Origin: Ascaphus truei
Taxonomy: Eukaryota > Chordata > Amphibia > Anura > Ascaphidae
Length of the DNA stretch: 64,000 nucleotides
Direction of reading: 5' to 3'
NCBI GenBank assembly: GCA_036426205.1
Contig: WSYH01000265.1
Coordinates: 182,345 to 246,344, forward strand
Below, in pieces: positions 21,430 to 34,613 of the stretch. Made by a program: the position numbers and the translations under genes. The first letter of the stretch is position 1, and each line of letters begins with the position of its first letter. Below the pieces are notes generated by a model. That model was not told the DNA's origin. It did not search any database and saw only the letters and a list, made by a program, of their open reading frames with translations.

Positions 21430-22824
21430 TGAGATGATGAAATATGATGATTCTCACCTCAGCAGGATATATGTGGAAAAAGAGAAAAGAAAAACAGATA
21501 ATGGTGCAGTAAATTCAACATAAGGGGGTGAACAGGTAATGACTATGAGACATACAAGACATACAAACGTAAAACACTAGCACGGCCTTAATATTATAAA
21601 AGCAAATTTATTATGGTGTGGAAGGTGCATAAACCGCATCCGGACGGGTAAAATTACAACCCTACTCACAAGATGCTGGAAAGGTTAAGGCAACGAACTG
21701 GGTGCATGCAGCTTGGCTCTCAAGATGGCGACGGAGCACTTTGCCTGGCGTCCACACGTGACCGGGATGGAAGACAGATGACTCAGATGACGGGGCCTCT
21801 GGGCGGACGTACGTCCCTCCGCTGTTGTCCCCACCCACGACACATCCAGTCCTCCAGTCCTCCTCAGCAACCGCGATAACACGCCGCAAATGGTTGTAGC
21901 ACTTTGAAGACTGCAGATTTCTCCTTTGGGACTGCAGACTTCACCACGACCTGAAACACTCTAAAAACTCGAAACTTTCCCGATGCGTTTCGTACGCATG
22001 CGCGTACTTCTTCTAACTTCAACTTCATCCTTCCCTTGAAGAAGTACGCGCATGCGTACGAAACGCATCGGGAAGTTTCGAGTTTTTAGAGTGTTTCCAG
22101 GTCGTGGTGAAGTCTGCAGTCCCAAAAGGAGAAATCTGCAGTCTTCAAAGTGCTACAACCGATTTGCGGCGGTATCGCGGTTGCTGAGGAGGACTGGAGG
22201 ACTGGAGTCCTGTGAGCCTGTGGTGGGACTACAGCGGAGGAGACGTCACGTCCGCCCAGAGGCCCCGTCATCTGAGTCATCTGTCTTCCATCCCGGTCAC
22301 GTGTGGACGCCAGGCAAAGTGCTCCGGTCGCCATCTTGAGAGCCAAGCTGCATGCACCCAGTTCGTTGCCTTAACCTTTCCAGCATCTTGTGAGTAGGGT
22401 TGTAATTTTACCCGTCCGGATGCGGTTTATGCACCTTCCACACCATAATAAATTTGCTTTTTATTAATATTAAGGCCGTGCTAGTGTTTTACGTTTGTAT
22501 GTCTTGTATGTCTCATATTGTCATTACCTGTTCACCCCCCTAGTGTTGATTTACTGCACCATTATCTGTTTTTCTTTTCTCTTTTTCCACAAAAATCCTG
22601 ATGAGGTGAGAATCATCATATTTCATCATCTCAAGGACTGCATTTGGACTGTCACACTTTCATTGGTTTGGTATTTAACCTTTTTTTGGCGCCGGTTATC
22701 CCCTTTTTTTCGTTCTGTCACTCTGACTGGTTGTACCACCAGTCATTTACCTGGCTGCCTATACACTTTGTTATTTCATTTGATATATTATTAGCGCTGT
22801 TTTGCACCTATCTTTTTTCTGTGA
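21430..22824. mobile_element. Head-to-head PLE-like insertion with 15-bp TSD in L1 ORF2 (copy 1)
   Basis: The insert is flanked by the exact 15-bp duplication CTCCTCTCTACTTCT (21415-21429 and 22825-22839), which fits target-primed reverse transcription rather than a cut-and-paste transposon. The left arm (21430-22015) is an inverted partial copy of the right part (22016-22640), meeting head to head at the hammerhead-like fold near 22030. The right unit is about 808 bp and carries AATAAATTTGCTTTTTATTA near 22446. No coding capacity. A Penelope-type origin is inferred from the inverted structure, the TSD length and the hammerhead-like motif. Confidence 0.75.
22030..22075 (+). ncRNA. Hammerhead-like fold at the start of the PLE-like unit
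   Basis: Stem I is CTTCCC/GGGAAG (22030-22035 with 22070-22075, perfect). The core is TTGAAGA at 22036-22042, followed by one extra A. Stem II is GTACGC/GCGTAC (22044-22049 with 22054-22059, loop GCAT). GAA occupies 22060-22062, then ACGCAT, and C22069 sits at the candidate cleavage position (AUC). The only core change from CTGANGA is C3 to T, plus the inserted A. An inverted copy lacking the 5' strand of stem I sits at about 21970-22012. Confidence 0.55.
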
Positions 22825-22854
22825 CTCCTCTCTACTTCTGTCAATCTCCCCAGC

Positions 22855-24130
22855 TCAAATCTGAGCTGGGGAGAAATCTCTCAGCGACTCGCTCGTTTTA
22901 ACATCGTGTGCCACTTTCTCTCCATTATATAATTTTTCATAAAACGAACCAAATTCCTCCACTATTTTCTTAGGGTTGGCTGTGGGGGTGCCTGATTTTA
23001 AGCGTATAGCTTGGATGTTAAACTTCGCTTGCCTATCTCTCAATGCCCAGGCAGGCATAGTATCAGGCCTGTTTGCTTTTTCGTAAAAGTTCCTCTTAGA
23101 CCAACTTAGTGAATTATCTGCCCTAGAGGTCAACAACAGAGTCTGGATTACTCTTATGTTTTGATGTAAGGGAATGTAATTTCGATTGGAGCTCAACAAT
23201 TTTGGAGTCTCGTTCCCGTTTTCTCTTGGCTGTGATGCTGATTAAAATGCCCCTCAGCATCGCTTTGTGAGCCTCCCATAATACAAACTGAGAATGCACA
23301 GAGCCCGTGTTTGTGTGGAAGAATTGGTCAATTTCATTGCCTATAGCCTCACAAATCACGGGGACTTTTAGGATTGATTCGTTGAGCTTCCAGTTCGCCC
23401 CAGTCTGCCCGTTCGGATGTGTTCGCACCTTAGCTCTATCTGTGCATGGTCAGACCATGAAATGTCATGGATCCCGGCTAGGGAAACCAGTGGGACCAGT
23501 GGACAGGAGATGGAAAAGTAATCGATTCTGCTGTAGGAGCTATGAGGGTGGGAATAGAACGTATAGTCCCTAACCGTCGGATGTAGTTCCCTCCATATGT
23601 CGGTCAGTTGGTTGGCTTTGAGGCCCTTGCGTAGAGAGGTCATCGTTTTTTTTATTCACCGTACCCGCCATCCCTGATTTGTCTAAACTTGGTTGCATGA
23701 CCGTGTTGATATCCCCCGCGAGTATGACACAGCCCCTTGCATTGGATCGTAAAATCTGAAAGAAGCTGTTGAAAAAGGCTGCATTCTGCTCGCAGGGTGC
23801 ATAGATTGTTGCCAGTGTTATACATTGCTCCTGTATCGTGCCCGTTAGAATAATAAAGCGTCCGTCTGCATCTCGTTTAATGGTATGGGTTACAAATGGA
23901 TTTCTATTATTTAACAGGATGGCCACTCCGCGCTTATTGACCGTTGCTGAGGACAGGTAGAACTGGGTGTAATCTTTATCTAGGAATTTATGGGCATTGG
24001 TCTTACTAAAATGAGTCTCCTGTATCATTAGGATATCTGCGTGCTTTCTTTTGTACTCTGAGAAGGCTATTTTCCTTTTGGTTGGGTTATTAAAGCCCTT
24101 TACGTTATGTGATAGTAAGGTCAACGCCAT
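22855..24130 (-). pseudogene. L1 ORF2 endonuclease domain and linker, copy 1
   Basis: Reading minus from ATG at 24130: SHNVKGFNNPTKR, DILMIQETHF (the catalytic E of the APE-like fold), ATIYAPCEQN, ILAGDINTV (active-site GDxN), then in another frame SRIDYFSIS and SDHAQIELRCE (the terminal D-H pair). The linker follows (FVLWEAHKAMLRG, then EEFGSFYEKLYNGE) down to 22855. The first frame break is near 23645 beside an 8-T run. The apurinic-endonuclease-like domain nicks target DNA to prime reverse transcription. All catalytic motifs can be seen, but over at least three frames. Confidence 0.9.
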
Positions 24131-25430
24131 CTTTTATTTTGTGTAAGATGTAGCAGATTAAAGTTGGATGACTAACCCGATCTGTCTTTCTTCTTACCCA
24201 GCTGAGCTATGTCCTTGGGGCGTCCGTCCCGTACAACTCCCGCTTCCAGCGCGGGCCGACGCCCTCCCCTTCCGGGTGAGGAAGGGGTAAGGAGGGATGG
24301 ACAGGGTGGGGGAGACAGTACAAGGGGAAACACATAGGGGGTAAAGCAAAATACCAAAGATAAATTAAACAAAGTTATGAACATAAAAAATAACAAACGA
24401 AAAACCAGATCGCGACTCGGGATCCCCCGAGTTAGATTCTGATGCCCAAAGGGTAGGTCATTATGCCTGGCCTTTGGAAACGGCCGACCATCCCCCCTGG
24501 GGGCTGACCCCCTTGGGACTTGTTTGTGGCCCTGACTCATCAGGAACCAATGAGAGGGACGCATGCACGACGCGGAGCGAATCCCACCGGCGCGTGTCTG
24601 TCGCTTAACAAAAACTTAAACTTCAGTGATTTTTTCATCTTTAAACTTCTTAGCGCACTAACTTATTTACAATTTTTGAATACCCTATTTTATTTACATC
24701 TTATTCATTAACATTGTACCTCCAGCTTTCGTGTGTTTAATGAACTATTACTTATTTACGTACTTCAACTTGGATATTACTTACTATAACACGTTACCAA
24801 ATACCTATTACGTATGACAGATTACTTATTGCCTAACCCTAATTTTATTACTTATCTAACGTTATCTAGTTCATATCTCTTACCTAACTCTCATCTACTA
24901 GATGTATTACATGTGTTACCTGTCTAAGCGAGTATATAACGCCCACCTGTGCCCGCCCTTATACCCCATACATTATTTATATATTATTATTTACATTCTT
25001 TGCAAACTCACATTATATAGCGACGTCTATAACAACATACAATTTTTGTAACATATAACTTATATCGTACAACTTATCTACGTACAACTTATCTTCCCGA
25101 TATCTCTGAGCATTCTTTAGCAATTTACCTATATAACTATATAACTATAAACTATACAACCTCTCCATCCCTAATCCCCCATAAGCGACTAAGACATCTG
25201 AGCGTATGTGCCTTTAGCCTATACCCTGTAACTTAACTAGCTATATTTACCAACTTAACTACAACTGTGCTCAACGCCGTGTAACCTTCCTTGTTTCTTA
25301 GTCTGTGTGTTTCCTATGATGAGGTTTAAGGGAGAGTGGACCCATGGCTGCTCCCCCCCTGTGTCCCCCTATGTCCCCCCCCTCGTACTCCCTCCCATGT
25401 CCCCCATCATCAGCCCATCGCCCTCCCATG
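24131..25430 (-). other. L1 inter-ORF region, copy 1, cut at the duplication edge
   Basis: This stretch is non-coding. It holds a C/T-rich part, then a low-complexity AT-rich stretch of ACTTATTTAC / CTAACTTATC-type motifs (24640-25260), then a C-rich tract. It lies between ORF2 and, in copy 2, the ORF1 side of the same LINE. The homology with copy 2 stops at about 25430. Confidence 0.6.
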
Positions 25431-25611
25431 CCACCTCGACTATGGGTACAACATCCACACATGGAAGACAAGAAAGGACATGCACTTGGGGTGTGGTCAA
25501 GTGGCTAAACTGTGGAGTATTCGGAACGGAAAGTTAAATAACAAGGGTAGATTAAGAACTGTCACAGCGGGGACAGACAAAGGTGGAAGAACCACGGTAA
25601 AATGGGGGTCA
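25431..25611. other. Junction filler between the two 11-kb copies
   Basis: This about 180-bp segment matches neither the end of copy 1 nor the start of copy 2 and shows no repeat or coding character. It begins where the C-rich L1 tract of copy 1 breaks off and ends in mid solo-LTR. If the duplication is an assembly artefact, this is low-quality read end or gap-fill sequence. Confidence 0.55.
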
Positions 25612-26340
25612 AGGCGCGAGGCCGAGTGGGGATCACAGGTAAAACCACCGCACTACAACCGCGTGAGTTGTGTCCCCTGTAATGGCCCGTAGTATATGGG
25701 ATAGCCTGGTCCGTGGTAGGAGAGTGTTCGGATCGTAAGGTATCTTTTCCGGGATCAGTTGGTTGGAGTAGGTCAAGTATCGTATCCTGCCAAGTCGAGG
25801 AGAGGAGAAGGAGAGTCAGATAAGTGAGGCCCAGGTTCTAGGGTGCCAGAAGTCAGGAATCCGTGTACAGATCCTGGATCTATAATGAATGAACGGAACA
25901 GCTGCGAAGTAGTTGTAGCAAGCACAACCAAAAACTGACTATGCTGAGGCAATCGCTCTGGGCTGTATCTTAATATCCTACTAAGTGACCAATGGGCTAA
26001 CTACCAGCAGTGAGGTCAGACGTAGGTAGGCACTGATAGGTTGAGGCTGGTGCAGGGACATGTTGGGAACCCAATGATCATTGGCGGCAGTGGAGGTGCC
26101 ATACTTGCGAGCGTGTCACGCACGTTGCGACACTCCGTGGAGGCGGAGGACAGAGAAGTACGCCAGGGAGGTAAGCCGCAGGTCGTCGACGTGCACGGGG
26201 GTCTGCCCCACGCTGCGCACGTCCAAGGGAGGGAAGAAGGCGAACGATGGTGGATGCTAGCGCCCCGGCAGCAGGGAGACAAGCGCCGGGACTGAGGAGT
26301 CGGAACACCGCGGGAGGAAGGAGACGCGACGTTCTCACAC
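25612..26340 (+). repeat. Second copy of the solo LTR, 5' truncated
   Basis: It matches 14268-14995 with indels and ends at the same GTTCTCACA. The left boundary is the start of duplication copy 2, so the TG end and left CTATG are missing. Confidence 0.8.
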
Positions 26341-29188
26341 TGGGTTTTTTTTTTCATTGACAGAGGAAGACAGAAGATTAGAAGATAAGAAATAATTACG
26401 ATGAAAAATGATGAAGCTGATTAAAGATAGAAGAAAAGAAATGGGATCTTCATGGAGTATGCATCGGCAATGAAGTGGCTGTACCTGCATTTTTTTCCTG
26501 CTCTGTTTCATGCCGGGGGTTTTCCGGTGCTAATATTAATGGGTGTCAGCTCTCGGAGACCCCGCATCATCCCGAGGCAGGAAAAAGGCCTAATTTTTTC
26601 TAAGTCCTTGTCTCCCCGCTTTATCGACTCTTCTCCCCACGCTCCCAGCAACCTTGTTTGGCATTTGGATTCGGGGATAAATCGCCATTCTAGAGCCACG
26701 ATAGGGGCTCGATACCTTACTCTGGCTACTAGAATTGCACGAGACAATGAACATTCAGAAAAGCGTTGATTAGTATTAATCGCAGCTCACATCACGATTT
26801 GGTTTTGAACAAGGCAATTCCAGGCCTTTGGTCGCCCACTTAATCGACGCTTACTGAATAGGCATAGGCATTTTTGATGATAATGCTTGATAATTGCTTT
26901 ATGAACGCTTACTGCATAGGCCCCAAGATGCTTAGCCACTGCATCTTTCCATTATTGATTATAAACAGAGCTTACACATTCTTCTTCATGGCTGAGATCT
27001 CTATATTTAAACAGCTGATGATAGATAATGTTCAAAATGTATAGGGATGAAGACAAAATTCACTGTCTCTGGTCTTGGAAAAAATAATTATATTTTAAAC
27101 TAAAGTTGTTACATATTTTTAAAGGCAAAATTAAATATTAGTGTCTCTAGAGACTACAAAAACGTTCGAGTAACTTTGATGAATTGGAGAAACAATGTCT
27201 CATAATATTCCCTGTGTCCTAGCAGTGAAATTTACCTTGCAATACTAAGACACGTTTTTAAACTTTGTCTGCCTTTAATAAATTGAATATATAAAATTAT
27301 GGCATTATTTAATTTAACCAGATAAAAAAGATGTGCAAAATCCAAAAACCTTAAAAGATTATTACAGAAGAAAAATAAAGTTTTATTATAACAAAAAATG
27401 AGGGCATAGATGGATTCTGTAATGTGAACGTTTTTTTTCCACAGCACTTTTATATTCCTACATTCCTCTTTCACAATTCACTAAGACCAACAATCTTACT
27501 TGTATCTCGAGTGATCCATTTGGCTATATATTATTCAGCACAACAATAACAAATGTTCTCATAAAGCAAAGCAAACTGAAAATCAATCTTAAAGTCCAAA
27601 TGAACAACTTAGTGAATCCCACTGATATCTAAAACCTTGACAATTTGTAGTTTTGTGGCTTGCACATCCATTCAACTTTGTTTCTTGCTGTTTGATTATG
27701 CCAAGTACAAGGTCTTGACAATTAAAGAAAATCAAAAAAATCTAACACACAGCAGACAGGGTATTAACTATTGGTTTAGATTTTGACAGATAGAAATACA
27801 GCAATTGAAGAAAGTGCTGACAAATATAAATAATAACCTACAGGATGAATCAATTATGCCCAGAACATACTTGAAAAACGAGAGTAACTCTCAATGTATT
27901 AATTCCTGGTAAAATTTTTATATAATATCTGTATTTGTATCTGAATATGTACACTACAAAACTAAAAAAACCATTGTAAAAAACTGAGAAAACATATTAT
28001 GAAACTAATGAAGGCTTTGAATATGAGGCCACTCATCTATATTATATATGAAAATCCAAATTGAATTACCTTTAAGTATAGTTTACAAACACCCTACAAA
28101 TAAACATAATAAGCAAGTACCAGCTCCATTTGTTTTTTTTTGTCTTTTACTGTTTAGGAATAAAGTATTCTTTTTTTTTTTATAACTTAAATTTTTATTG
28201 ATATTCCACATGAATACATCACACGACACCATTACAGGCATTCTGTGAAAGTATTCTCAGCTGTAACCAGTAATATAAATCATAAGGGAATTCCTGACCT
28301 TTCGGGCCCTACTTTTGTCGGGTTATTCCAGATGGAATAGAACTTAATAATTAATAACAAGTAGAAAAGAAATATAAATAATAAAAAAAGGGGGGGGCAA
28401 GGAGAGGTAGGAAGGGAATGTCATAGGAGAGACATCAATCCGGTAACCGATCGTCTATTGTCCTAACATCTTCCTAGATAGAGCGCTTCTCGTCGTATTC
28501 CTACCCGTGTACCTGTATACTCATCACCACCTTTGGGTTCCCGCTCCCAAAGGAGAACGCATCTAGATCTAATCATACCAGATTGTGTTACTCTACTCCA
28601 ACCCCGGGGTATCTTGTCTGTGCCAGCCAAGCGTCCAGACTTTTAGGAAATTAGTACCAGTGTCTTAACTAAACTCGTCAACTTTTCCATCTGGCAGATA
28701 AACCACATTCGATACTGAATCTCTGGGATGCTTGGAATATCAGGACTTTTCCATAATGCTGCGATCTCGCTCTGTGTTGCTATTTGGAAAATGTGCTATT
28801 AATTTTTGTGGTGCCTTGGACAGATCCCGTTAATGGTCTGTTCAAGAGGAACAGCCATGTGTCTGGGGAATAGTGAGGTCGAATATCCTCTGTAATCCAA
28901 TTTCTCCTTTCTTCCCACACTGGGGAGATCCGCGGCAGGACCATAGCATATGTACACGGTCGGCTGATCCCCCACCCTGCCTAGGGCACAGAGGGGAGGA
29001 TCCTGTGCATGACCTTGGCTAATTTCATTGGGGTAGGTACCACCGCATTAAAACCTTATATGCTTCTTCTTTAGTGTGGTGCAAATGGAGCTTTTTGGCT
29101 GTAGCTAGGTAATCTGGCATTCCATTCATCTTCTAGGGTCGTCTCCCAATCCTTCTCCCATTGGGTTCGAAAAGATGGTGATTTCTGT

Positions 29189-30772
29189 CTAGAAAAGCAA
29201 GGGAAAAGGGGGAGCACAGGTTTGAGAGGTGATGGGAGGAAATGCATTCAATGTGATTAGTCAACTATTCCTAAGCTGATAGGAGCGGGGATAGTGGTGT
29301 GTAAATATTTGTAACACTTACACGGCCTTGTGTAATGCTGTCACATCAAGGTCTCTTTTCTCTCCTACTTTTTCCTTCTTATCTTTCTTCTTGTTTTTCT
29401 TCTTCTTCTTTCTCCCGTGTCTTTCTTTGGTGGGGGTTCTTCTTTCTTTCGTCCAAATGTCCCCTCTCAGTCTCACGCAGTTTCAATTGTGGTGTCCCCC
29501 TCGAGCAATGGAATACAGATAAAAAAATTGAGGGACAAGTACTAGTAAATATAACAAGACCTATTCAGATGATTATACGTATAAATGCGAAAATACTGCA
29601 AAACTCCACACGGGCAAGTGTGAGTTTGTTCCTGGGGGAGTTATCTTGTCCCTCCTCACATGAAAAATTCATACATAGAACTTTGATAATCTTGATAGTG
29701 AAACAATTTTGGGGGAAAGGGGAGGGAATATAAAGATACTCACACACGGCTATGTGTGAGCTCACACTGGAGTTTGGTATCTTTGAACTCCTCTTTGAGA
29801 GTCCAACACTGCTCACTCAAGACCCTATAGCATTTTGAATGTGGTTCGGGCCACCGTCGGGAGCAGGAAGTAGGAGCTCAGGCACATGCCCGGACCGCGT
29901 GCGGAGTTAGCTGCGTCGCCTGACGCCCTGCGTTGAATTCCCTAAAGACTGGCCTTTTTTTTTTTTACTTTCGGCACTCATGTCGTCTAGACTGAGTGCT
30001 TTTTAGACTATATTTTGTATTGTTTTATTTTTATTAAAGATTCAGTTGGCTTACGCTATTTTAGAGTTATTTTTAGCCGAACAGCACGCATAGCAATTCT
30101 ACTTTGGAAGCAGTGTTTGGACTCTCAAGGAGGACTTCAAGATACCAACTCCAGTGTGAACTCACACATGGCCGTGTTAGTATGTTTGTTAGTATATTTG
30201 TCTTATCTTTATTATATTCCCTCCCCTTTCCTCCACATATGTATTTCCTATCAAGATTATCAAAGTTCTACTGTATGAACATTTCTCATGTAGGAGAGAC
30301 AAAGATACCTCCCCCAGGAACAAACCAACACTTGCCCATGTGAGGTTTGCAGTATTTTCTCATTTTATTTGATTACGTATAATCATCTGAATAGGTCTTG
30401 TTATATTTTACTAGTACGTGTCCCTCAATCTTTTTTTACTTTATCCTTTGCTCCTGCGGGGGACACCACAATTGAAACTCGCTGTGAGACTGAAGAGGGC
30501 GACTATTTGGATGAAGAAGAAGAACCCCCACCGCAAAGAAAGACACGGAGAAAGAAAAACAAGAAGAAAAAAAAGAAAAAATAGGAGAGAAAAGAGACCT
30601 TGATGTGACAGCATTTTACACAAAGGCTGTGTAATTGTTACCATATTTTACACACCACTATCCCGCTCCCATCAGCTTAGGATATTTGACTTAATCACAT
30701 GAATTCATTTTCCTCCTCCCATCACCTCTCAAACCTTTGCCGCCCCTTTTCCCCTTGCTTTTTCTCTGTATC
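29189..30772. mobile_element. Foldback element in L1 ORF2, copy 2
   Basis: This is the counterpart of 17870-19446, with the same ends, centre and small CACACGG hairpins, degraded by indels. Confidence 0.8.
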
Positions 30773-31079
30773 ACAGGAAGAGACTTTTGAAGCAGATGGG
30801 AACCTTATATACCACAAGGTTGTTAACGTTCTGGAAAACATTCATCATCATTTATTTTTTAACATTTCGCCTAGAGGTACTCTTTCTATGCTGTCTAGAG
30901 CCTGCACAATCATCCCCTCTCCATACAGCTGTGATGTGAGTCCCCTAGTGTCGGTTCTCTGCAAGACGAGTTTTTTTAAAAAGTCGTCAAGGGGGGATAA
31001 GGGGCAATTTATTGTAGATAGCTCGAGCTGGAGGTATCTAAAAAATTCCGAATGTATATATCTTTTTCCCTAACCTTAC

Positions 31080-31460
31080 GTTCGAAAAATAAAGTATAGT
31101 AGCTAGGGTGGAGGGAGAGGAGGGAGAGAAAAGGTGGATAAGGGCCTGATTGCGAACCCACTAGGGAAGTGGTTAAGTGTGCACTAAAGTGGAGGGATTG
31201 ATTGGGGGGTGGGTGGGTTTAGAGTAAATCGGAAATCGTGAAATAGATGAGCAGACGGGAAAAGGAGTGGGAGCACGGTAGCTTAATAATGGGGTTAGTG
31301 AGGGGGGCTGGTGCGGGGGTTGAGCGTGAGTTACGTTTGTTGGGTGTACCGGTGTGGGTAATGAAGTGGTGGGGAGGGGAGGGTGGGCGGGTGGATTGGA
31401 GGGGAGGGAGCAGGGGGAGGGGGGGGTGGAAATAAGGATTTTTGGTCGCCGGGCTTTTTT
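31080..31460 (+). repeat. G-rich 0.4-kb segment found only in copy 2
   Basis: Copy 1 runs continuously from its counterpart of 31080 to that of 31460. Here about 380 bp of purine- and G-rich sequence (many GGGAGGGG, GTGGGTGGG and GGGGGG blocks) intervenes, with a T-run at its end. No TSD or ORF character is visible. It could be a real insertion, or noise from a G-rich read segment. Confidence 0.6.
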
Positions 31461-33174
31461 AAAATTTTTTTTTTCTGTTGTCGGACCCTCCAGTCATGAT
31501 CCGTATAAATCCTTTTTGTTGCCTCCAATTGCTGTATCTTCCCCTGCGGCCCGGAGTGAATTTGGGGGATTGAACAACTTGGGGACATGAGAATTACATG
31601 TTGTGAGGGAGTATTTAATCCTTAGCAGCCTCCCAGACATATAATGTTTGGTCATCGAGGAGAGCGGAGATGCCCGTGAATTGTCGCGCTGTTTAGGTAG
31701 CCAATCAATCTACGGGATTTTAATGGACCCAGGACAACTCTCTAGATCCACCGTCTTTTCAGTTGCGGTTGGATTGCCCATTGTACACTTTGTACTTAAA
31801 TATTGAGCCGATTTGTAGTCATAATGAAAGAAGGCAGGGTACTGCAATAGGGCCACCCTAGGACAGGTCTTTTCATATTTAATATTTGTTTGACTCTTTT
31901 TTTTTTCCCTCCCTAGATAAACTTAGAATATTCAGACTGAGGTGAGAAGCATAGCCTTCCGTCTAGTGTGCGACGTGGTTCCGTCTGGAAAGGTATAGGA
32001 TACGGGGTGAGTAAAATTCATTTTTGACACTTGTATCCTACCTTCCATGATATCTTATTGAAGACCACTTATGTAGTCAGATATCAATGTCCGAATTAGG
32101 TTTGGATAATTTCTTTATAGTGTCTCTGGAGTCTTTGGTTTTGTAGACCTCCTAGTATTTTTATGTATTTCTGTTGCCCAAGTATTTTAAGAGTTTAGTT
32201 GGTCTCAGAAAAGCTTCTCTACCTGTCTAGTGAGATTGATGTTGGAGGGCTTCGAGATTTAGATTGAAGTTTATTTTGAATCCCGCATGTCCGGGAATCG
32301 TTTAATAAAGTCTAAAGGTTTGGAATGGATTGTGATGGGTTTTGAATATATTAAGGAGGATACGATCTGCATAACATGGCCGCTTTATGTGATTGAAACA
32401 TAATGCGTTTAAAAACCGCCCGATGTCCGGATATTCCTCTAATTTTTTGCGCCGCTAGATGGTTTTAATACATAGGGCGAACAGAGAGGGATAACGGGCA
32501 CCCTGTCTCGTGCTCTTTTAATTGTGAAAGGGAATGATGGTAAAGTCCCTGCTGTGTCACCCGGCGTAAGTCCTGAGTATAACGAGAGAATCGCCCCACT
32601 TCACACCGCATCCCAAAGCCAAAGTCCGCAGAGCGCTCTCTCTCAGGTGTCGGTCCAGTTCTAATCCTATCAAAGCCTTTTCTGGCCATCCGACTTACAG
32701 CATACTATTGGGTGTGTTTTTTATTGGCTAATTTCTACGATCATAAATCCGCCGGTATTGATCCGCTCTTTGTCTTCCCTTAATGAAATCCGACCTGATA
32801 CTGGCTGTATAAGCTTGGGTAGGTTAGCCCATCGAATCTATTGCCATAATTTAGCCATATATTTTATATAGTCGGTCATTAAATTGAGGTAGGGCCCATA
32901 ACCTTTGCAATCCAGCGATTCCTTACCAGTTGTTTAGTGACTTAATGAATAGACGTCTGTACATCTGCCTGGGGGATGGGGGCTCCTGCTAATTCGCATT
33001 TAAACCAACGTGGAGTACAACCTAGGGGCTAGCAACTTTGGCAAATTTCTTATAATATAACCCCTCGAGAAGCTCACCGCCCCGGGGCCTTTAAAGGGCT
33101 TGATGTTCCTTACGGCCTAGACAACCTCTCAATAGAGAAAATCAGCGCCCATTAGCCTCCCTCTCTAACTTCTT

Positions 33175-34613
33175 AGAGATTATGAAATATGATGATTCTC
33201 ACCCTCAGCAGGATTTATGTGGAAAAAGAGAAAAAAAACAGATAATGGTGCAGTCAAATCAACCACTAGGGGTGGTGAACAGTGAATGACAATATGAGAC
33301 CAATACAATGACCTACACGTAAACACTAGCAACGCCCCTTAATTATACAAAGCAAATTTATTATGGTGTGGCAGGGTTGCTCAACCGCATCCGGACGGTA
33401 AAATTACAAAACACAACCTACTCACACATAGCGAAAGGTTAGGCACGAACTGGGTGCAATGCAGCTGTGCTCTCATGATGGCGACCGGAGCCTTTTGCTG
33501 CGTCCAACAACTTGACCCTGGATTGAGACATGACTCAGATGAACTGGTGCCTCTGTGGCGGACGTAGACGTCTCCTCCGATGTCAGTTCCCACCACAGGC
33601 TCACAGGCTCCAGTCCTCCAGTCCTCCTCAGCAAACCGCGTAACCGGCCGCAAATTCGGTTGTAAGCACTTTGAGACTGACAGATTCGTCCTTTTGGGAC
33701 TCAAGCACTTCCCACGACCTGAAACACTCTAAAACCTCGAAACTTCCTACGATGGCGTTCCGTACGCATACGCGTAACTTCTTCAAAACTTCATCAACTT
33801 CGACCCTTGAAGAATACGCGCATGCGTAACGAAACGCTCGGGAAGTTTCGAGTTTTTAGAGTGTTTCCAGGTCGTGGTGAGTCTGCAGTCCCCAAAGGAG
33901 AATCTGCAGTCTTCAAAGTGCTACAACCGATTTGCGTCGTATCGGCGGTTGCTGAGGAGGACTGGAGGACTGGGGGTCCTGTGAGCCTGTGGTGGGACTA
34001 CAGCGGAGAGACGTCACGTCCGCCCAGAGGCCCCGTCATCTGAGTCATTCTGTCGTTCCATCCCGGTCAACGTGTGGAGACGCCAGGCAAAGTGCTCGCG
34101 GTCGCCATCTTGAGAGCCAAGCTGCATGCTCCAGTTCGTTGCCTTAACCTTTCCAGCATCGTGATAGGGTTGTAATTTTACCCTCCGGATGCGGTTTATG
34201 CACCTTCCACACCATAATAAATTTGCTTTTATTAATATATAAGGCCGTGCTGGTTTTTACGTTTGTATGTCTTGTATGTCTCATAGTGTCATTCTGTTTT
34301 CACCCCCCTAGTGTGATTTACGGCACATTAATCTGTTTTTCTTTCTCTTTTCCACAAAAATCCTGATGAGGGTGAGAATCATCATATTTCATCATCTCAA
34401 GGACTGCATTTGGAACTGTCCACTTTCATTTCTTGGTTTGGTATTTAAAACCTTTTTTTTTGGCGCCGGTTATCCCCTTTTTTTTTCGTTCTGTGTCCAC
34501 GTCTGACTGGTTGTAACCACTGTCATTTACCCTGCTTTTGGCCTATACACTTTGGTTTTTCAATTTTGTATATTAATTCTGCTGTGTTTTGCACCGATCT
34601 TTTTCTGTGACCC
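33175..34613. mobile_element. Head-to-head PLE-like insertion, copy 2
   Basis: This is the counterpart of 21430-22824 with the same inverted layout. The flanking duplication is blurred by indels (CCTCTCTAACTTCT against CCTCTCTCTACTTTC). The hammerhead-like fold near 33800-33850 is damaged in both stems. Confidence 0.75.

Larger units (their letters stand above)
14268..25430. repeat. Tandem 11-kb duplication, copy 1
   Basis: This block is near-identical to 25612-37225, in the same order and orientation. It comprises the solo LTR body, transposon remainder, spacer, L1 3' end, foldback insert, ORF2, PLE-like insert and ORF2 5' part. Differences are mostly single-base indels. ORFs here are longer than in copy 2, so this copy appears better polished. 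It ends inside the L1 inter-ORF region at about 25430, where the homologous copy 2 runs on. Confidence 0.9.
16850..25430 (-). mobile_element. L1-clade LINE, partial copy within duplication copy 1
   Basis: The minus-strand element has its 3' poly-A end at 16850 (poly-T on the plus strand, followed by TATAACTTAAATTTTTATTG). ORF2 is spread over 17256-24130 and interrupted by two nested inserts (17870-19446 and 21430-22824). The element is cut off at about 25430 by the duplication boundary, so ORF1 and the 5' UTR are missing; they are present only downstream of copy 2. The 3' junction AAGTATTCTT is the same as in copy 2. Confidence 0.85.

Noticed and set aside
22593..22640. CCTGATGAGGTGAGAATC as a hammerhead core
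   Set aside because: It has the literal CTGATGAG string, but no GAAA follows a matching stem II and no stem I pairs around it. It is the mirror of the arm end at 21430-21480.
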